Shown here in pieces: positions 8,384 to 16,920 of a stretch of DNA of 64,000 nt. The stretch covers positions 124,001-188,000 of the forward strand of contig NZ_CP016312.1 of NCBI RefSeq assembly GCF_001880325.1, given 5' to 3'. Source of the stretch: Thermus brockianus (GTDB lineage Bacteria; Deinococcota; Deinococci; Deinococcales; Thermaceae). Under the pieces are notes generated by a model. The model made no database searches. It had not been told where the DNA came from and worked only from the letters and a program-made list of their open reading frames with translations. Every line of letters starts with the position of its first letter. Position 1 is the first letter of the stretch. A program made the translations under genes and the position numbers.

Positions 8384-9562
8384 TCACTCCCCCTTTAGGT
8401 AGCGCGGAAGGTCCAACCGCAACACCAGCCGCCCCGGGAAAAGCCAAGCGAGGAGGCCCGAAAAGGCCACCACCAAGAAGGCGTAAAGGGCGTACACCGG
8501 GCGCACGGCGGTGTACAGGTGCTCGGAAAGCCCGGACTCCGGCAAGAGCTCCACGCTAAGCCGCATGAGCGGTCCGAAGACATCGTGGGTGGCGGTGTAG
8601 GTGAGGAGGGCATAGCCCAAAAGGAGTCCCAGCGCCAGGCCCACCCCGCTGGCCAAGGCGGCCTCGAGGGCCACCCCCACGGCAAGGCGGACCGGTGTGA
8701 GGCCCAGGCTTTCGCTCACGGCGAACTCCCTAAGCCTTTCCCGCACGCTCACGTACGTGGTGCTCACCACGGCCACCGCGGCGAGGAGCATGAAAAGGCC
8801 CATAAGGGGAAAGTAGAAGAGGCGGCTTCCCTCGTAATCGGCCCGGATGGGCCCCATGAGGTCCCACACCCCTTTGGCCCTTAGACCCTGGGGCAACCGG
8901 GCGTTGAGCGCCTCGGCGGTGGCCTCGTCCCGCCCCCGGGGGGCCCACACCGCCAGGTGGGTGGCGAGGATGCCAAGCCCCGCCAGGCGCCGGGCGTCCT
9001 CCAGGTGCACGTACACCCCAGCGAAGTCCACGTTGGAAACCCCGGAACGCACGACCCCCACCACGCTTAGGCCCAAGGCCGCCTTTCCCGTTTCCAGCAC
9101 AAGCCTTTCCCCAAGCCGCACGTCCAGCCGCTCCGCCAAGCGGTACCCCAGGACCACCTCTCCCGGGCCCGAAAGCCACCTTCCCTCCTTCACCTTGGCG
9201 GGAACCCGGGAAAGCCTCGTTTCCCCCGCCGGGTCCACCCCCAGCGCCACACCCCCTTCGGAACGGTAGGGGGAGCGCAGGAGGGCGTAGAGGGAAAGCC
9301 TGGGGGTGTAGGGGTGGGGCAGGGAGGGAAGCGCCACGAGGCCGTTTTCCGGATCAGGGTCCTCCCACCACGCCTCCTTGGCCACCACCACCGGGGCCTC
9401 CACATAGCCGGCGTAGGCGTCCACCAGGCTCTCCCCGTAGCCGTCCAGGAAACCGAAAAGAAAAAGGGTGGCCACGGTGACATAGACCACCACCAAGGAA
9501 AGGAGGGCGGTGCGCCGCCTTTGCCGCCACACGTTCCGCCAGGCCAGGCGCAAGAGGGTCAT
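8384..9562 (-). CDS. FtsX/MacB-type ABC permease
   Basis: The 392-residue membrane protein has the MacB topology: an N-terminal helix (LLSLVVVYVTVATLFLFGF), an extracytoplasmic domain of about 230 residues, then three C-terminal helices. Its ATG overlaps the stop of the MarR-like regulator gene (ATGA), and its own stop is 2 nt before the start of the LolA-like gene. Together with the permease at 6492-7688 and the ATPase it should form one exporter complex. Confidence 0.85.
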   Translation of the reverse strand: MTLLRLAWRNVWRQRRRTALLSLVVVYVTVATLFLFGFLDGYGESLVDAYAGYVEAPVVVAKEAWWEDPDPENGLVALPSLPHPYTPRLSLYALLRSPYRSEGGVALGVDPAGETRLSRVPAKVKEGRWLSGPGEVVLGYRLAERLDVRLGERLVLETGKAALGLSVVGVVRSGVSNVDFAGVYVHLEDARRLAGLGILATHLAVWAPRGRDEATAEALNARLPQGLRAKGVWDLMGPIRADYEGSRLFYFPLMGLFMLLAAVAVVSTTYVSVRERLREFAVSESLGLTPVRLAVGVALEAALASGVGLALGLLLGYALLTYTATHDVFGPLMRLSVELLPESGLSEHLYTAVRPVYALYAFLVVAFSGLLAWLFPGRLVLRLDLPRYLKGE

Positions 9563-10002
9563 GCCTCCTCCTCAAAGCGGGCGAGGAGCTGGGGAAGCTC
9601 CCGCTCCAGAAAGGCGTAGAAAGCCCCCATCTCCCTTAGCCGCCCTCCCTGCTCCTGCCCCACCAAGCGTAGCCCCCGCTCCGCCTGCTCCCGGTAGCGC
9701 CCCAAGACCCGGATCTGTTCGCCCAGGAGGCGGCGCCAGGTCCCCGGACGGACGCTATAGCGGTGGGAGCGCTCCCCGGGGCGGCGCTGGCGCTCTACCA
9801 GGTGCAGGCGGGTGAGGAGGTGTAGGGCGGGGCTTAAGGCGCCCTTGCTCGCCCCCAGGGCCTCGGCCATCTCTCTGGCCGTCTGCTCCGGGGGTTCCGC
9901 CACCAGGAGCCAGGCCAGAACCCGGCCCGCCATGCGGGGCAGGCCCGCTTCCTCAAAGAGGAGGGCGGTTTCCTCCAGCCAACCCTTGAGCTCAGGGTCC
10001 AC
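9559..10002 (-). CDS. MarR/GbsR-like transcriptional regulator, first gene of the exporter operon
   Basis: The 147-residue protein carries a winged helix (residues ~20-85: PRMAGRVLAWLLV, ASKGALSPALHLLTRLHLVERQRRPGERSHRYSV) and C-terminal helices for dimerisation, as in the GbsR/MarR group. GTG is the start. A canonical promoter with an overlapping dyad lies directly upstream and predicts a leaderless mRNA, so autorepression of the whole operon is likely. The ligand is unknown; the controlled genes suggest envelope stress or an amphiphilic compound. Confidence 0.8.
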   Translation of the reverse strand: MDPELKGWLEETALLFEEAGLPRMAGRVLAWLLVAEPPEQTAREMAEALGASKGALSPALHLLTRLHLVERQRRPGERSHRYSVRPGTWRRLLGEQIRVLGRYREQAERGLRLVGQEQGGRLREMGAFYAFLERELPQLLARFEEEA

Positions 10003-10008
10003 AGGTTT

Positions 10009-10037
10009 AAGCTATGGGGTTCTGAAGGTTCAGTCAA
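10009..10037 (-). promoter_or_regulatory. Promoter of the regulator-exporter operon
   Basis: On the minus strand, TTGACT (10037-10032) and TAGCTT (10014-10009) are separated by exactly 17 nt. The GTG start follows the -10 by 6 nt, so transcription should begin at or next to the start codon. Confidence 0.7.
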
Positions 10038-10045
10038 GTCTGAAC
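10028..10045. promoter_or_regulatory. Operator-like dyad over the -35 box
   Basis: GTTCAG (10028-10033) and CTGAAC (10040-10045) form a perfect inverted repeat with a 6-nt spacer that covers the -35 hexamer. This is the position expected for a repressor site of the MarR-like protein encoded downstream. Confidence 0.6.
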
Positions 10046-10061
10046 TGAGGGGGTGGGTATA

Positions 10062-10115
10062 AGTGAGTCTATTCACGATATCACCCGCTCGTGATATCTC
10101 TCTCGCCTAGATGGC
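10062..10115. repeat. Dyad element B upstream of the exporter operon
   Basis: The element shares AGTGA, TTCACGAT, ACCCGCT and a CTCTC stretch with element A at 5011-5064, in the same order and orientation. Inside it, GATATCAC (10077-10084) and GTGATATC (10091-10098) are perfect inverted repeats with a 6-nt loop. An alternative pairing, TCACGA with TCGTGA, overlaps it. It lies just after the serA stop, so it may be a serA terminator, a protein-binding site, or both. Confidence 0.5.
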
Positions 10116-10123
10116 CCTCCCGG

Positions 10124-11692
10124 CTACCCCATCTCCGCCAGGTCCACCCGCTCCAACACCGGCAAGGAACGAAGCGCCTCCAGGACCTCCGCCGAGGGCT
10201 TCTGGTCCACGGAGAGCACGAAAAGCGCCCTCCCCCCGGGCACATCCCGCCCGAGCTGCATCCCGGCGATGTTCACTCCCGCCTCGCCCAAAAGCGTCCC
10301 CACCTGGCCCACCACGCCCGGGCGGTCGTAGTTCACGCAGACCAGCATGTACCCCTCGGGCACCACCTCCAGGGCGTAGTCGTCTATCCCCACGAGCCTC
10401 GGCTTCCCCCCCATCACCACCCCCCGGGCCCGGCGCTCCTCCTGGTCGGTGGTGAGGCGCACCTCCACCAGGCGGGCGTACTCCCCCGCCTCCTCCGAGC
10501 GGCGGGTCACGAGGCGGATCCCCCGGTCCTTGAGGAGGGGCCTGGCGGAAACCAGGTTCACCGCTTCGCCCCCGAGGACCCGGGAGAGGAAACCCTTGGC
10601 CACGGCGTTGGCGATGGGGTCGGGGTCCTTCTCAAACTGGCCGAGGAAGCTCACCTCCAAGGCCTCGGGGCGGCCTTTGGTGATCTGGGCGAGGAGCTTG
10701 CCCAAAGCCTCGCCCAGCGGCAAAAAGCCCCGCAGGGCGGCCAGGGCCTCCGGGTCAAAGCCCGTGTTCAGGGCGTAGGAGAGGTCCCCCTCGAGGGTGC
10801 GCACCACCCGTTCCAAAATGGCCTCCCCCACCCGCTCCTGGGCCTCCAGGGTGTTGGCCCCCAGGTGGGCGGTGAGGACCACCTTGGGGTGGGAAAGGAG
10901 GGGGTGGTCCTTGGGGGGCGGCTCCTCGCTATAGACGTCCAGACCGGCGGCGAAGAGGTGGCCTTCCTCCAGGACCTCCAACAGGGCCTTCTCGTCCACG
11001 ATCCCGCCCCGGGCGGCGTTCACCACCACGGCCCCTCGGGGCAAAAGGTAAAGCTCCCGCCGCCCAATCATCCCCCGGGTTTCCTCGGTGAGGGGGGTGT
11101 GCACCGTGAGGAAGTGGCTTTGGCGGAGGAGGTCCTCCAGGTGCTCCAGTAGCTCCACCCCGAGGCTTTCCGCCCGGGTCCTGGGGATATAGGGGTCGTA
11201 GGCCAGGACGCGCATCTCAAACCCCTTGGCGAAGCGGGCCACCTGGCCTCCAATCCGGCCCAGGCCCACGATGCCCAGGGTTTTCCCCTTGAGCTCAATC
11301 CCCAAAAACTTCCGGTCCCACTCCCCCTGGCGGATCTTGCGGTCGGAAAGGGCGATGCCCCGGGCGGCGGCCAAAAGGAGGCCGAAGGCGAGCTCGGCGG
11401 CCGAGCGGGTGTTGGCCTCGGGCACGTTCACCACCAGGATGCCCAGGCGGCTTGCCGCCTCGAGGTCCACGTTGTCCACCCCCACCCCGCCCCGGCCCAC
11501 CACCTTAAGCCGCTTGCCCCGCTTCAAGAGCTCGGCGTCCACCTGGGTACGGCTCCGGGTGATGAGGGCGTCGTAGGCGGGAATCACCTCCAAAAGCTCC
11601 TCCCGGGAGATCCCCGGCCGGTAGTCCAGGAGAACCCCGGGGTATTTCACGTCCCCAAGCCGCATGTCATCGGAAACCAGGACCCGCCACAT
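10124..11692 (-). CDS. serA: D-3-phosphoglycerate dehydrogenase
   Basis: The 522-residue cytoplasmic enzyme makes 3-phosphohydroxypyruvate, the first step of serine synthesis. It has the long SerA layout: an N-terminal 2-hydroxyacid dehydrogenase part with NAD motif GLGRIGGQVARF, catalytic Arg in NAARGGIVDE and catalytic His in LTAHLGANT, then an intervening ASB domain (residues ~315-445) and a C-terminal ACT domain (VNYDRPGVVGQVGTLLGEAGVNIAGMQLGR), which usually mediates serine feedback. A TTGTCC/TAGGGT promoter lies directly upstream and gives a very short or no leader. Confidence 0.95.
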   Translation of the reverse strand: MWRVLVSDDMRLGDVKYPGVLLDYRPGISREELLEVIPAYDALITRSRTQVDAELLKRGKRLKVVGRGGVGVDNVDLEAASRLGILVVNVPEANTRSAAELAFGLLLAAARGIALSDRKIRQGEWDRKFLGIELKGKTLGIVGLGRIGGQVARFAKGFEMRVLAYDPYIPRTRAESLGVELLEHLEDLLRQSHFLTVHTPLTEETRGMIGRRELYLLPRGAVVVNAARGGIVDEKALLEVLEEGHLFAAGLDVYSEEPPPKDHPLLSHPKVVLTAHLGANTLEAQERVGEAILERVVRTLEGDLSYALNTGFDPEALAALRGFLPLGEALGKLLAQITKGRPEALEVSFLGQFEKDPDPIANAVAKGFLSRVLGGEAVNLVSARPLLKDRGIRLVTRRSEEAGEYARLVEVRLTTDQEERRARGVVMGGKPRLVGIDDYALEVVPEGYMLVCVNYDRPGVVGQVGTLLGEAGVNIAGMQLGRDVPGGRALFVLSVDQKPSAEVLEALRSLPVLERVDLAEMG

Positions 11693-11701
11693 ATACCCTT
11701 G

Positions 11702-11730
11702 ACCCTAGCAAAAACCCCGCCCAAGGACAA
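11702..11730 (-). promoter_or_regulatory. Predicted serA promoter
   Basis: On the minus strand, TTGTCC (11730-11725) and TAGGGT (11707-11702) are 17 nt apart. The ATG lies 9 nt after the -10 box. Confidence 0.45.
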
Positions 11731-11790
11731 CTTCCCCGCTACACTACACCGCTCCTGTGGTATCCTGGGCCGGACAACAAGGAGGCGTTG

Positions 11791-12633
11791 ATGAAGGTAG
11801 CCTTGGTAACGGATTCCACCGCCGACCTGCCCAGGCCCCTACGGCAAAGCCTGGGCGTCCGGGTGGTGCCCCTTTACGTGCACCTGGGGGGACGGGTCTA
11901 CCGCGACTGGGAGGAGATTACCCCCGAGGAGATCTTCCAGAAGGTGCGGGAGGGCACCGCCTTCCCCACCACCAGCCAGCCCTCCCCCGAGGACTTCATG
12001 AAGGCCTACCAGGAGGCCCTGGAGGGGGCGGACCACGTGCTTTCCATCCACATCTCCAGCCGGCTTTCCGGCACCGTGCAGTCGGCGGAGCTTGCCGCCA
12101 GCGAGTTCCCCGGCCGGGTGACGGTCTTTGACTCCCTGGCCGCCTCCTTGGGCATCGGCATGATGGTCTTGAGGGCCCACGAGCTCCTAGAGGAAGGCCA
12201 GCCGCTCCCCTCCGTTTTGGACGAGCTCAAGCGCATCCGCCAGGACCACTTCGTGCGCTTTAGCGTGGCCACCCTGGAGTTCTTGCGGCGGGGCGGGCGG
12301 ATCGGCGGAGCGCAAGCCCTTTTGGGTACCCTCCTCGGCATCAAGCCCATCCTCACCCTGAAGGAGGGCCGGGTGGAGGCGGCGGGCCGGGCCCGGGGGG
12401 AAAGGAAGGCCAGGGAAGAAATCATCAAGGACTTCCGCACCTGGGGCCAAGGCCGAGGGCGCATCCGGGCCTTCTTCCTCTATAGCGCCGAGGAGGACGC
12501 CGTGCGGGAACTCAAGGAGATGGTCCTCGCCTCGGGCCTTCCCGTGGAAGAGGCCTTGGTGAGCGAACTGGGAGCGGTCATCGCCAGCCACACGGGGCCG
12601 GGAACCTATGGCTTTTACGCCTATAGCCTCTAG
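11791..12633 (+). CDS. DegV-family fatty-acid-binding protein (FakB-like), copy 1
   Basis: The 280-residue cytoplasmic protein has DegV hallmarks: ALVTDSTADLP at the N-terminus, TSQPSPEDF near residue 70, SIHISSRLSGT near residue 90, and the C-terminal [13 protein letters not shown]. Family members bind a fatty acid and present it to FakA kinase; no FakA is in the window. GGAGG lies 5 nt before the ATG. The gene overlaps a second DegV gene by 26 nt and sits near a desaturase gene, suggesting a role in fatty-acid handling. Confidence 0.9.
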   Translation: MKVALVTDSTADLPRPLRQSLGVRVVPLYVHLGGRVYRDWEEITPEEIFQKVREGTAFPTTSQPSPEDFMKAYQEALEGADHVLSIHISSRLSGTVQSAELAASEFPGRVTVFDSLAASLGIGMMVLRAHELLEEGQPLPSVLDELKRIRQDHFVRFSVATLEFLRRGGRIGGAQALLGTLLGIKPILTLKEGRVEAAGRARGERKAREEIIKDFRTWGQGRGRIRAFFLYSAEEDAVRELKEMVLASGLPVEEALVSELGAVIASHTGPGTYGFYAYSL

Positions 12634-13459
12634 CGTCGCCTTCGTGGCCGACTCCACCGTGGGCCTTTCCCCGGAGGCGGCCAAGGCCCGGGGCATCCAC
12701 CTGGTGCCCCAGCAGGTGGTGTGGAAGGAGCGCACCTTCCGGGACCTCCTGGAAATCACCCCGGAGGAGGTGGTCCGGCTTTTGGAAAGGGGCGAACACC
12801 TCACCACGAGCCAGGTGGCCCCCGAGGACCTGAGAAAGGCCTACGAGGCGCTCCTCAAGACCCACGAGCGGGTGGTTTCCGTCCACGTCTCCGGGAAACT
12901 CTCCGGCACCGTGGCCACCGCCTTGAGCGTGGCCCAGGATTTTGGCGGGCGGGTGAAGGTGGTGGATTCCTGGTCCCTAAACGGCGGCCTGCTTTTGGTG
13001 TTGGAGGAGGCGAGGCGGCTTCTCGCCACCGGGACCCCTTGGGAACGTTTGGAGGAGGCCTTGGCCCCCTACCGGGAGCGGGTTTTGGGCTTCGTCCTCC
13101 CCAGGACCCTCACCTACCTGCACCGCTCGGGGCGGATTTCCGGGATGAAGCACCTGGTGGGAAGCCTGCTTCGGATCCTGCCGGTCCTCGAGGTCCGGGG
13201 GGGAGAGGTGGTGCCAGGCCCCCGGGTCCGGGGCTTCGCCGAGGGGCTCAAGAAGGTGGCCGAGCTCTTCCGCCGCCAGTTCCCTAAAGGAGCGCTGGCC
13301 TACGTGGCCCACGTGGGGAACCCCGAAGGGGCGAGGGCCTTAGCGGAGGCGGTAAGGGCGGAAGGCGTAGAACTCCAAGGCACCCTCTTCGCCGGGGCGG
13401 CGGTGAGCGTTCACGCCGGCCCCGGCACCGTGGCCCTTTTCGCCGGGGAAAGGAGGTAA
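12608..13459 (+). CDS. DegV-family fatty-acid-binding protein (FakB-like), copy 2
   Basis: The 283-residue paralogue of the preceding gene has the matching motifs: [31 protein letters not shown], and [10 protein letters not shown] at the C-terminus. Identity to copy 1 is moderate, so the duplication is old and the pair may bind different acyl chains, as FakB1 and FakB2 do in other bacteria. The ATG lies inside the end of copy 1. The stop codon overlaps the AGGAGGTAAGG ribosome site of dtd. Confidence 0.88.
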   Translation: MAFTPIASSVAFVADSTVGLSPEAAKARGIHLVPQQVVWKERTFRDLLEITPEEVVRLLERGEHLTTSQVAPEDLRKAYEALLKTHERVVSVHVSGKLSGTVATALSVAQDFGGRVKVVDSWSLNGGLLLVLEEARRLLATGTPWERLEEALAPYRERVLGFVLPRTLTYLHRSGRISGMKHLVGSLLRILPVLEVRGGEVVPGPRVRGFAEGLKKVAELFRRQFPKGALAYVAHVGNPEGARALAEAVRAEGVELQGTLFAGAAVSVHAGPGTVALFAGERR

Positions 13460-13461
13460 GG

Positions 13462-13920
13462 GTGCGGGCGGTGGTGCAACGGGTTACGGAGGCCTTCGTG
13501 GAGGTGGAAGGGGAGGTGGTGGGAAGGATTGGCCTAGGCCTACTGGTCCTGCTGGGGGTGGGGCAAAGGGATACCCGGGAGGACGCCCACTACCTGGCCC
13601 GCAAGATCGTCCACCTCCGGGTATTCCCCGACGCCGAGGGCAAGATGAACCTCTCCCTTAAGGACGTGGGCGGGGAGGTGCTTTTGGTGAGCCAGTTCAC
13701 CCTCTACGCCGATACCCGGAAGGGCCACCGCCCCTCCTTCCTCCAGGCCGCCCCGCCCGACCTTGGGAAAAGGCTTTACGAGGAGGCCATTGAGGCCTTC
13801 CTGGCCCAAGGGGTCCACGTGGAAACGGGGGTCTATGGGGCCCATATGCGCGTCCACCTGGTGAACGATGGCCCCGTGACCCTCCTCCTGGACTCGGAAG
13901 ACCGCCTAAAACCCCGGTAG
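13462..13920 (+). CDS. dtd: D-aminoacyl-tRNA deacylase
   Basis: The 152-residue cytoplasmic enzyme hydrolyses D-aminoacyl-tRNAs and mischarged Gly-tRNA(Ala). Motif [12 protein letters not shown] (residues ~75-86) is the conserved active-site segment, and [14 protein letters not shown] near the C-terminus is the family's cross-subunit GP-containing motif. Length is normal. GTG starts it 2 nt after the DegV stop with a strong AGGAGG site. Confidence 0.95.
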   Translation: MRAVVQRVTEAFVEVEGEVVGRIGLGLLVLLGVGQRDTREDAHYLARKIVHLRVFPDAEGKMNLSLKDVGGEVLLVSQFTLYADTRKGHRPSFLQAAPPDLGKRLYEEAIEAFLAQGVHVETGVYGAHMRVHLVNDGPVTLLLDSEDRLKPR

Positions 13921-13980
13921 CCTCATCCCTCTCATCCTTTTCCCGTGTAGGGTAAGGCACTCCCCGAAAGAGGAGCGCCT

Positions 13981-15015
13981 ATGCATAAGGTAGAACCCAA
14001 AGACTGGATCCCCCTCATCAAGCCCTACGCCAAGCCCAACACCCTGCGAAGCCTCCGCCAGGTGGCGGACACCCTCCTCCCCCTCCTCGCCCTCTTCCTC
14101 CTCGCCCACAAGGCGCTTTCTGTTTCCCTCCTCCTCACCCTGGCCCTGGACTTCGTGGCGGCGCTTTTCCTGGTGCGGCTTTTTATCCTGCAGCACGACG
14201 CCGGACACGGCTCCTTCTTCCCCAAGAAGTGGATGAACGACCTCTTGGGCTTCTTCGCCGGGGTCCTCACCCTGGTGCCCTACCACCACTGGCAGCTTTC
14301 CCACGCCCGGCACCACGCCACGAGCGGCAACCTGGACAAACGGGGTGTGGGGGACATCTACACCATGACCCTGGAGGAGTACCTGCGGGCCACCCCCAGG
14401 GAGCGCCTCGCCTACCGCCTCTACCGCAACCCCTTCGTCATGTTCTTCTTGGGACCCATCTACGTCTTTATGCTCTCCTACCGCCTGCCCTTGGGTTACG
14501 GATCGGAACGCCCCTCCGTGCGCAACAGCGTGGCCCTCACCAACCTGGCCTTGGTCCTTCTCCTTCTCGGCATCGGGACCCTCTTGGGCTGGAAAACCCT
14601 CCTTTTCGTCTACCTCCCCATCCAGTACCTGGCGGGGATGGTGGGCATCTTCCTCTTCTACGTGCAACACCAGTTTGAAGACGCCTACTGGGAGCACGAC
14701 CCCCGCTGGGAGCACCTGAAGGCGGCCATGGAGGGCAGCACCTACCTCAAGCTCCCCAAGGTCCTCCAGTGGCTCACGGGGAACATCGGCTTCCACCACA
14801 TCCACCACCTGGCCCCCAAGATCCCCAACTACCACCTGCCCAAGGTGCAGGAGGAGGTGGACCTGGTGAAGGTGGCCCCCACCGTGACCCTAAAGGACGC
14901 CTTCCAGATCGCCTTCGCCGACCTGCACCTTCACGACGAGGAAAGCCGCAAGCTGGTGGGGTTTAGGGAGGCGCACCGGCGGCTTAACGCCGCCCGGGGT
15001 AAGCTTTCCGCCTAA
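13981..15015 (+). CDS. Membrane fatty-acid desaturase family protein
   Basis: The 344-residue membrane di-iron enzyme should introduce a double bond into membrane acyl chains. Histidine boxes are present: HDAGH near residue 77, HARHH near residue 107, and HHIHH near residue 264. Two helical hairpins (residues ~30-65 and ~185-220) flank the cytoplasmic active site. The arrangement resembles bacterial delta-12/delta-9 acyl-lipid desaturases. GAGGAG precedes the ATG. Its stop codon overlaps the stop of convergent purH by 2 nt. Confidence 0.88.
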   Translation: MHKVEPKDWIPLIKPYAKPNTLRSLRQVADTLLPLLALFLLAHKALSVSLLLTLALDFVAALFLVRLFILQHDAGHGSFFPKKWMNDLLGFFAGVLTLVPYHHWQLSHARHHATSGNLDKRGVGDIYTMTLEEYLRATPRERLAYRLYRNPFVMFFLGPIYVFMLSYRLPLGYGSERPSVRNSVALTNLALVLLLLGIGTLLGWKTLLFVYLPIQYLAGMVGIFLFYVQHQFEDAYWEHDPRWEHLKAAMEGSTYLKLPKVLQWLTGNIGFHHIHHLAPKIPNYHLPKVQEEVDLVKVAPTVTLKDAFQIAFADLHLHDEESRKLVGFREAHRRLNAARGKLSA

Positions 15016-16502
15016 TGGCGGAAGTGGCGCACCCCCGTGAAGACCATGGCCATCCCCGCCTCGTCCGCCGCCTGGATGGAGTCCTTGTCCCGCACGCTCC
15101 CTCCAGGCTGGATGATGGCGGCGATGCCGAACTCCGCCGCCAGGCGCACCACGTCGTCAAAGGGGAAGAAGGCGTCCGAGGCCAAAACCGCTCCCTTCGC
15201 CCCTTCCTTTGCGGTCTTGAGGGCGTGCTTGGCGGCGGCGTAGCGGTTGGTCTGGCCCACCCCGATGCCCAAGGTCATCCCTTCCTTGGCCACCACGATG
15301 GCATTGGAGCGCACGTGCTTCACCACCTTCCAAGCGAAGAGGAGGTCGCGCCACTCCGCCTCCCCCGGGGCCCTTTGCGTCACCACCTGGGGCGCCATGG
15401 GGTCTTGGGTATCGGCGTCCTGGAGGAGGACCCCGCCCCGGATGCGCCTTAGGTCCAGGTAGGGGCCCTGGGCCAAGGTGGGGACCTCGAGGAGGCGCAG
15501 GTTCTTCTTCCTGGCGAAGACCCTCAGGGCCTCCTCGCTAAAGCCCGGGGCCAGGACCACCTCCAGGAAGACCTCCGCCATGGCCTCGGCCGTGGGGCCA
15601 TCCACCTCCCGGTTGAAGGCCACAATGCCCCCGAAGATGGAAACCGGGTCCGCCCGGTAGGCCTTTTGGTAGGCCTCCAGGGGGGTTTCCCCCAAGGCCA
15701 CCCCGCAGGGGTTTTGGTGCTTCACCGCCACGCAGGCGGGCTCGGCGAACTCGGAAACCAGGTTCCAGGCGGCCTCGGCGTCCAGGTAGTTGTTGAAGCT
15801 CATGGCCTTACCCTGGAGGACCCGGGCCTCGAGGAGGGGCCCCTCCTCCCCCGCCACCCGGTAAAGCGCCGCCTCCTGGTGGGGGTTTTCCCCGTAGCGC
15901 AAGGGCGAAACCCGTTCCAGGACCAAGAACTTCTCCTCGGGGAACTTCTCCCCGGAAAGCCACTCGGCGATGGCGGCGTCGTAACGGGCGGTGTGGGCGA
16001 AGGCCTTGCGGGCAAGGGCCCGGCGGAACTCGGGGCTTGGCCCTTCCCGGAGAGCTTCCAAGACGGCGGGGTAGTCCGCGGGGTCGCAGACGGGAAGGAC
16101 CGCCATGTGGTTCTTGGCGGCCGCCCGGAGCATGGCGGGCCCCCCGATGTCAACCTGCTCCAGGGCCTCCTCGTAGGAGGCCCCCCGGGCCACGGTCTCC
16201 CGGAAGGGGTAGAGGTTCACCGCCAAGACCCCAATCCGCTCCAGGCCCAAGGCCCGAAGCTCCGCCTCCTGGTCCGGCCGGGCGAGAAGCCCCGCGTGCA
16301 CCTTGGGGTGCAGGGTCTTCACCCGGCCCTCCAGGATCTCGGGGAAGCCCGTGAACTCGGAGATGTAGGTGACGGGAAGCCCCGCCTCGGCCAAGGCCCT
16401 ATGGGTTCCCCCGGTGGCGAGGAGGCGGAACCCTAAGCCCAAAAGCCCCCGGGCGAAGTCCACGATCCCCCGCTTATCGGAAACGGAAAGGAGCGCCCAC
16501 AT
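15012..16502 (-). CDS. purH: Bifunctional AICAR transformylase / IMP cyclohydrolase
   Basis: The 496-residue cytoplasmic enzyme performs the last two steps of de novo IMP synthesis. The N-terminal ~195 residues are the cyclohydrolase (MGS-like) domain ([36 protein letters not shown]). The C-terminal part is the transformylase with the catalytic Lys-His in VKHQNPCG and the [13 protein letters not shown] segment. The frame is open further upstream, but the ATG at 16502 begins the conserved N-terminus and TACAAT lies 7 nt before it. Confidence 0.95.
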   Translation of the reverse strand: MWALLSVSDKRGIVDFARGLLGLGFRLLATGGTHRALAEAGLPVTYISEFTGFPEILEGRVKTLHPKVHAGLLARPDQEAELRALGLERIGVLAVNLYPFRETVARGASYEEALEQVDIGGPAMLRAAAKNHMAVLPVCDPADYPAVLEALREGPSPEFRRALARKAFAHTARYDAAIAEWLSGEKFPEEKFLVLERVSPLRYGENPHQEAALYRVAGEEGPLLEARVLQGKAMSFNNYLDAEAAWNLVSEFAEPACVAVKHQNPCGVALGETPLEAYQKAYRADPVSIFGGIVAFNREVDGPTAEAMAEVFLEVVLAPGFSEEALRVFARKKNLRLLEVPTLAQGPYLDLRRIRGGVLLQDADTQDPMAPQVVTQRAPGEAEWRDLLFAWKVVKHVRSNAIVVAKEGMTLGIGVGQTNRYAAAKHALKTAKEGAKGAVLASDAFFPFDDVVRLAAEFGIAAIIQPGGSVRDKDSIQAADEAGMAMVFTGVRHFRH

Positions 16503-16509
16503 GAGAGGG

Positions 16510-16526
16510 ATTGTACCCGCTAGACT
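16510..16526. promoter_or_regulatory. Overlapping -10 boxes of divergent purH and yqeY-type genes
   Basis: TACAAT on the minus strand (16515-16510) lies 7 nt before the purH ATG. TAGACT on the plus strand (16521-16526) lies 7 nt before the YqeY-type ATG. Both predict leaderless or near-leaderless transcripts from a 31-nt intergenic region, so the two polymerases should compete. Confidence 0.5.
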
Positions 16527-16533
16527 GGAGGGG

Positions 16534-16920
16534 ATGACCATCTACGAGGCCATCAAGGAGACCATCAAGGAGGCCATGAAGGCCCGGGACCAGAGGACCC
16601 TGGACTTCGCCCGGGTGGTGAAGGCGGAGATGGACCGCAAGGGGGACGGCAAGCCCCTCCCCGACGCCGAGGCGGTGAAGGTCTTAAGGGCGCTTCGGGA
16701 AATCGCCCTGGAGCAAGGGAACGCCTTTGAGGTGGCGTTTCTGGACCGCTTCCTGCCCCAGGAGATGACCGAGGAGGAGATAGAGGCCTGGATTAGGGAA
16801 AACCTGGACCTCTCCCAGTTCAAAAACCCCCTGGCGGCCATCGGGGCCGTGACCAAGGCCTTGGGCCCCAGGGCCCCCGGGGAAAAGGTGCGGCGGGTCA
16901 TTGAGCGCCTGGCCTCATGA
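16534..16920 (+). CDS. GatB/YqeY domain protein
   Basis: The 128-residue cytoplasmic protein matches the stand-alone YqeY family, related to the tRNA-binding tail of GatB. Visible features are the helical N-terminus (IKETIKEAMKARDQRTLDFARVVKAEM), the FLPQEMTEEEIEAWI segment and the C-terminal PGEKVRRVIERL. Usual family length is about 148; here the start is fixed by divergent purH and by GGAGGGG directly before ATG. It is coupled to the Nudix gene by an ATGA overlap. Function is not established. Confidence 0.85.
   Translation: MTIYEAIKETIKEAMKARDQRTLDFARVVKAEMDRKGDGKPLPDAEAVKVLRALREIALEQGNAFEVAFLDRFLPQEMTEEEIEAWIRENLDLSQFKNPLAAIGAVTKALGPRAPGEKVRRVIERLAS

Noticed and set aside
10091-11152. 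Long plus-strand open frame (353 codons) antisense to serA
   Set aside because: It mirrors the codon pattern of serA, contains no known motif and is rich in His/Pro/Gly as expected for an antisense shadow in high-GC DNA.
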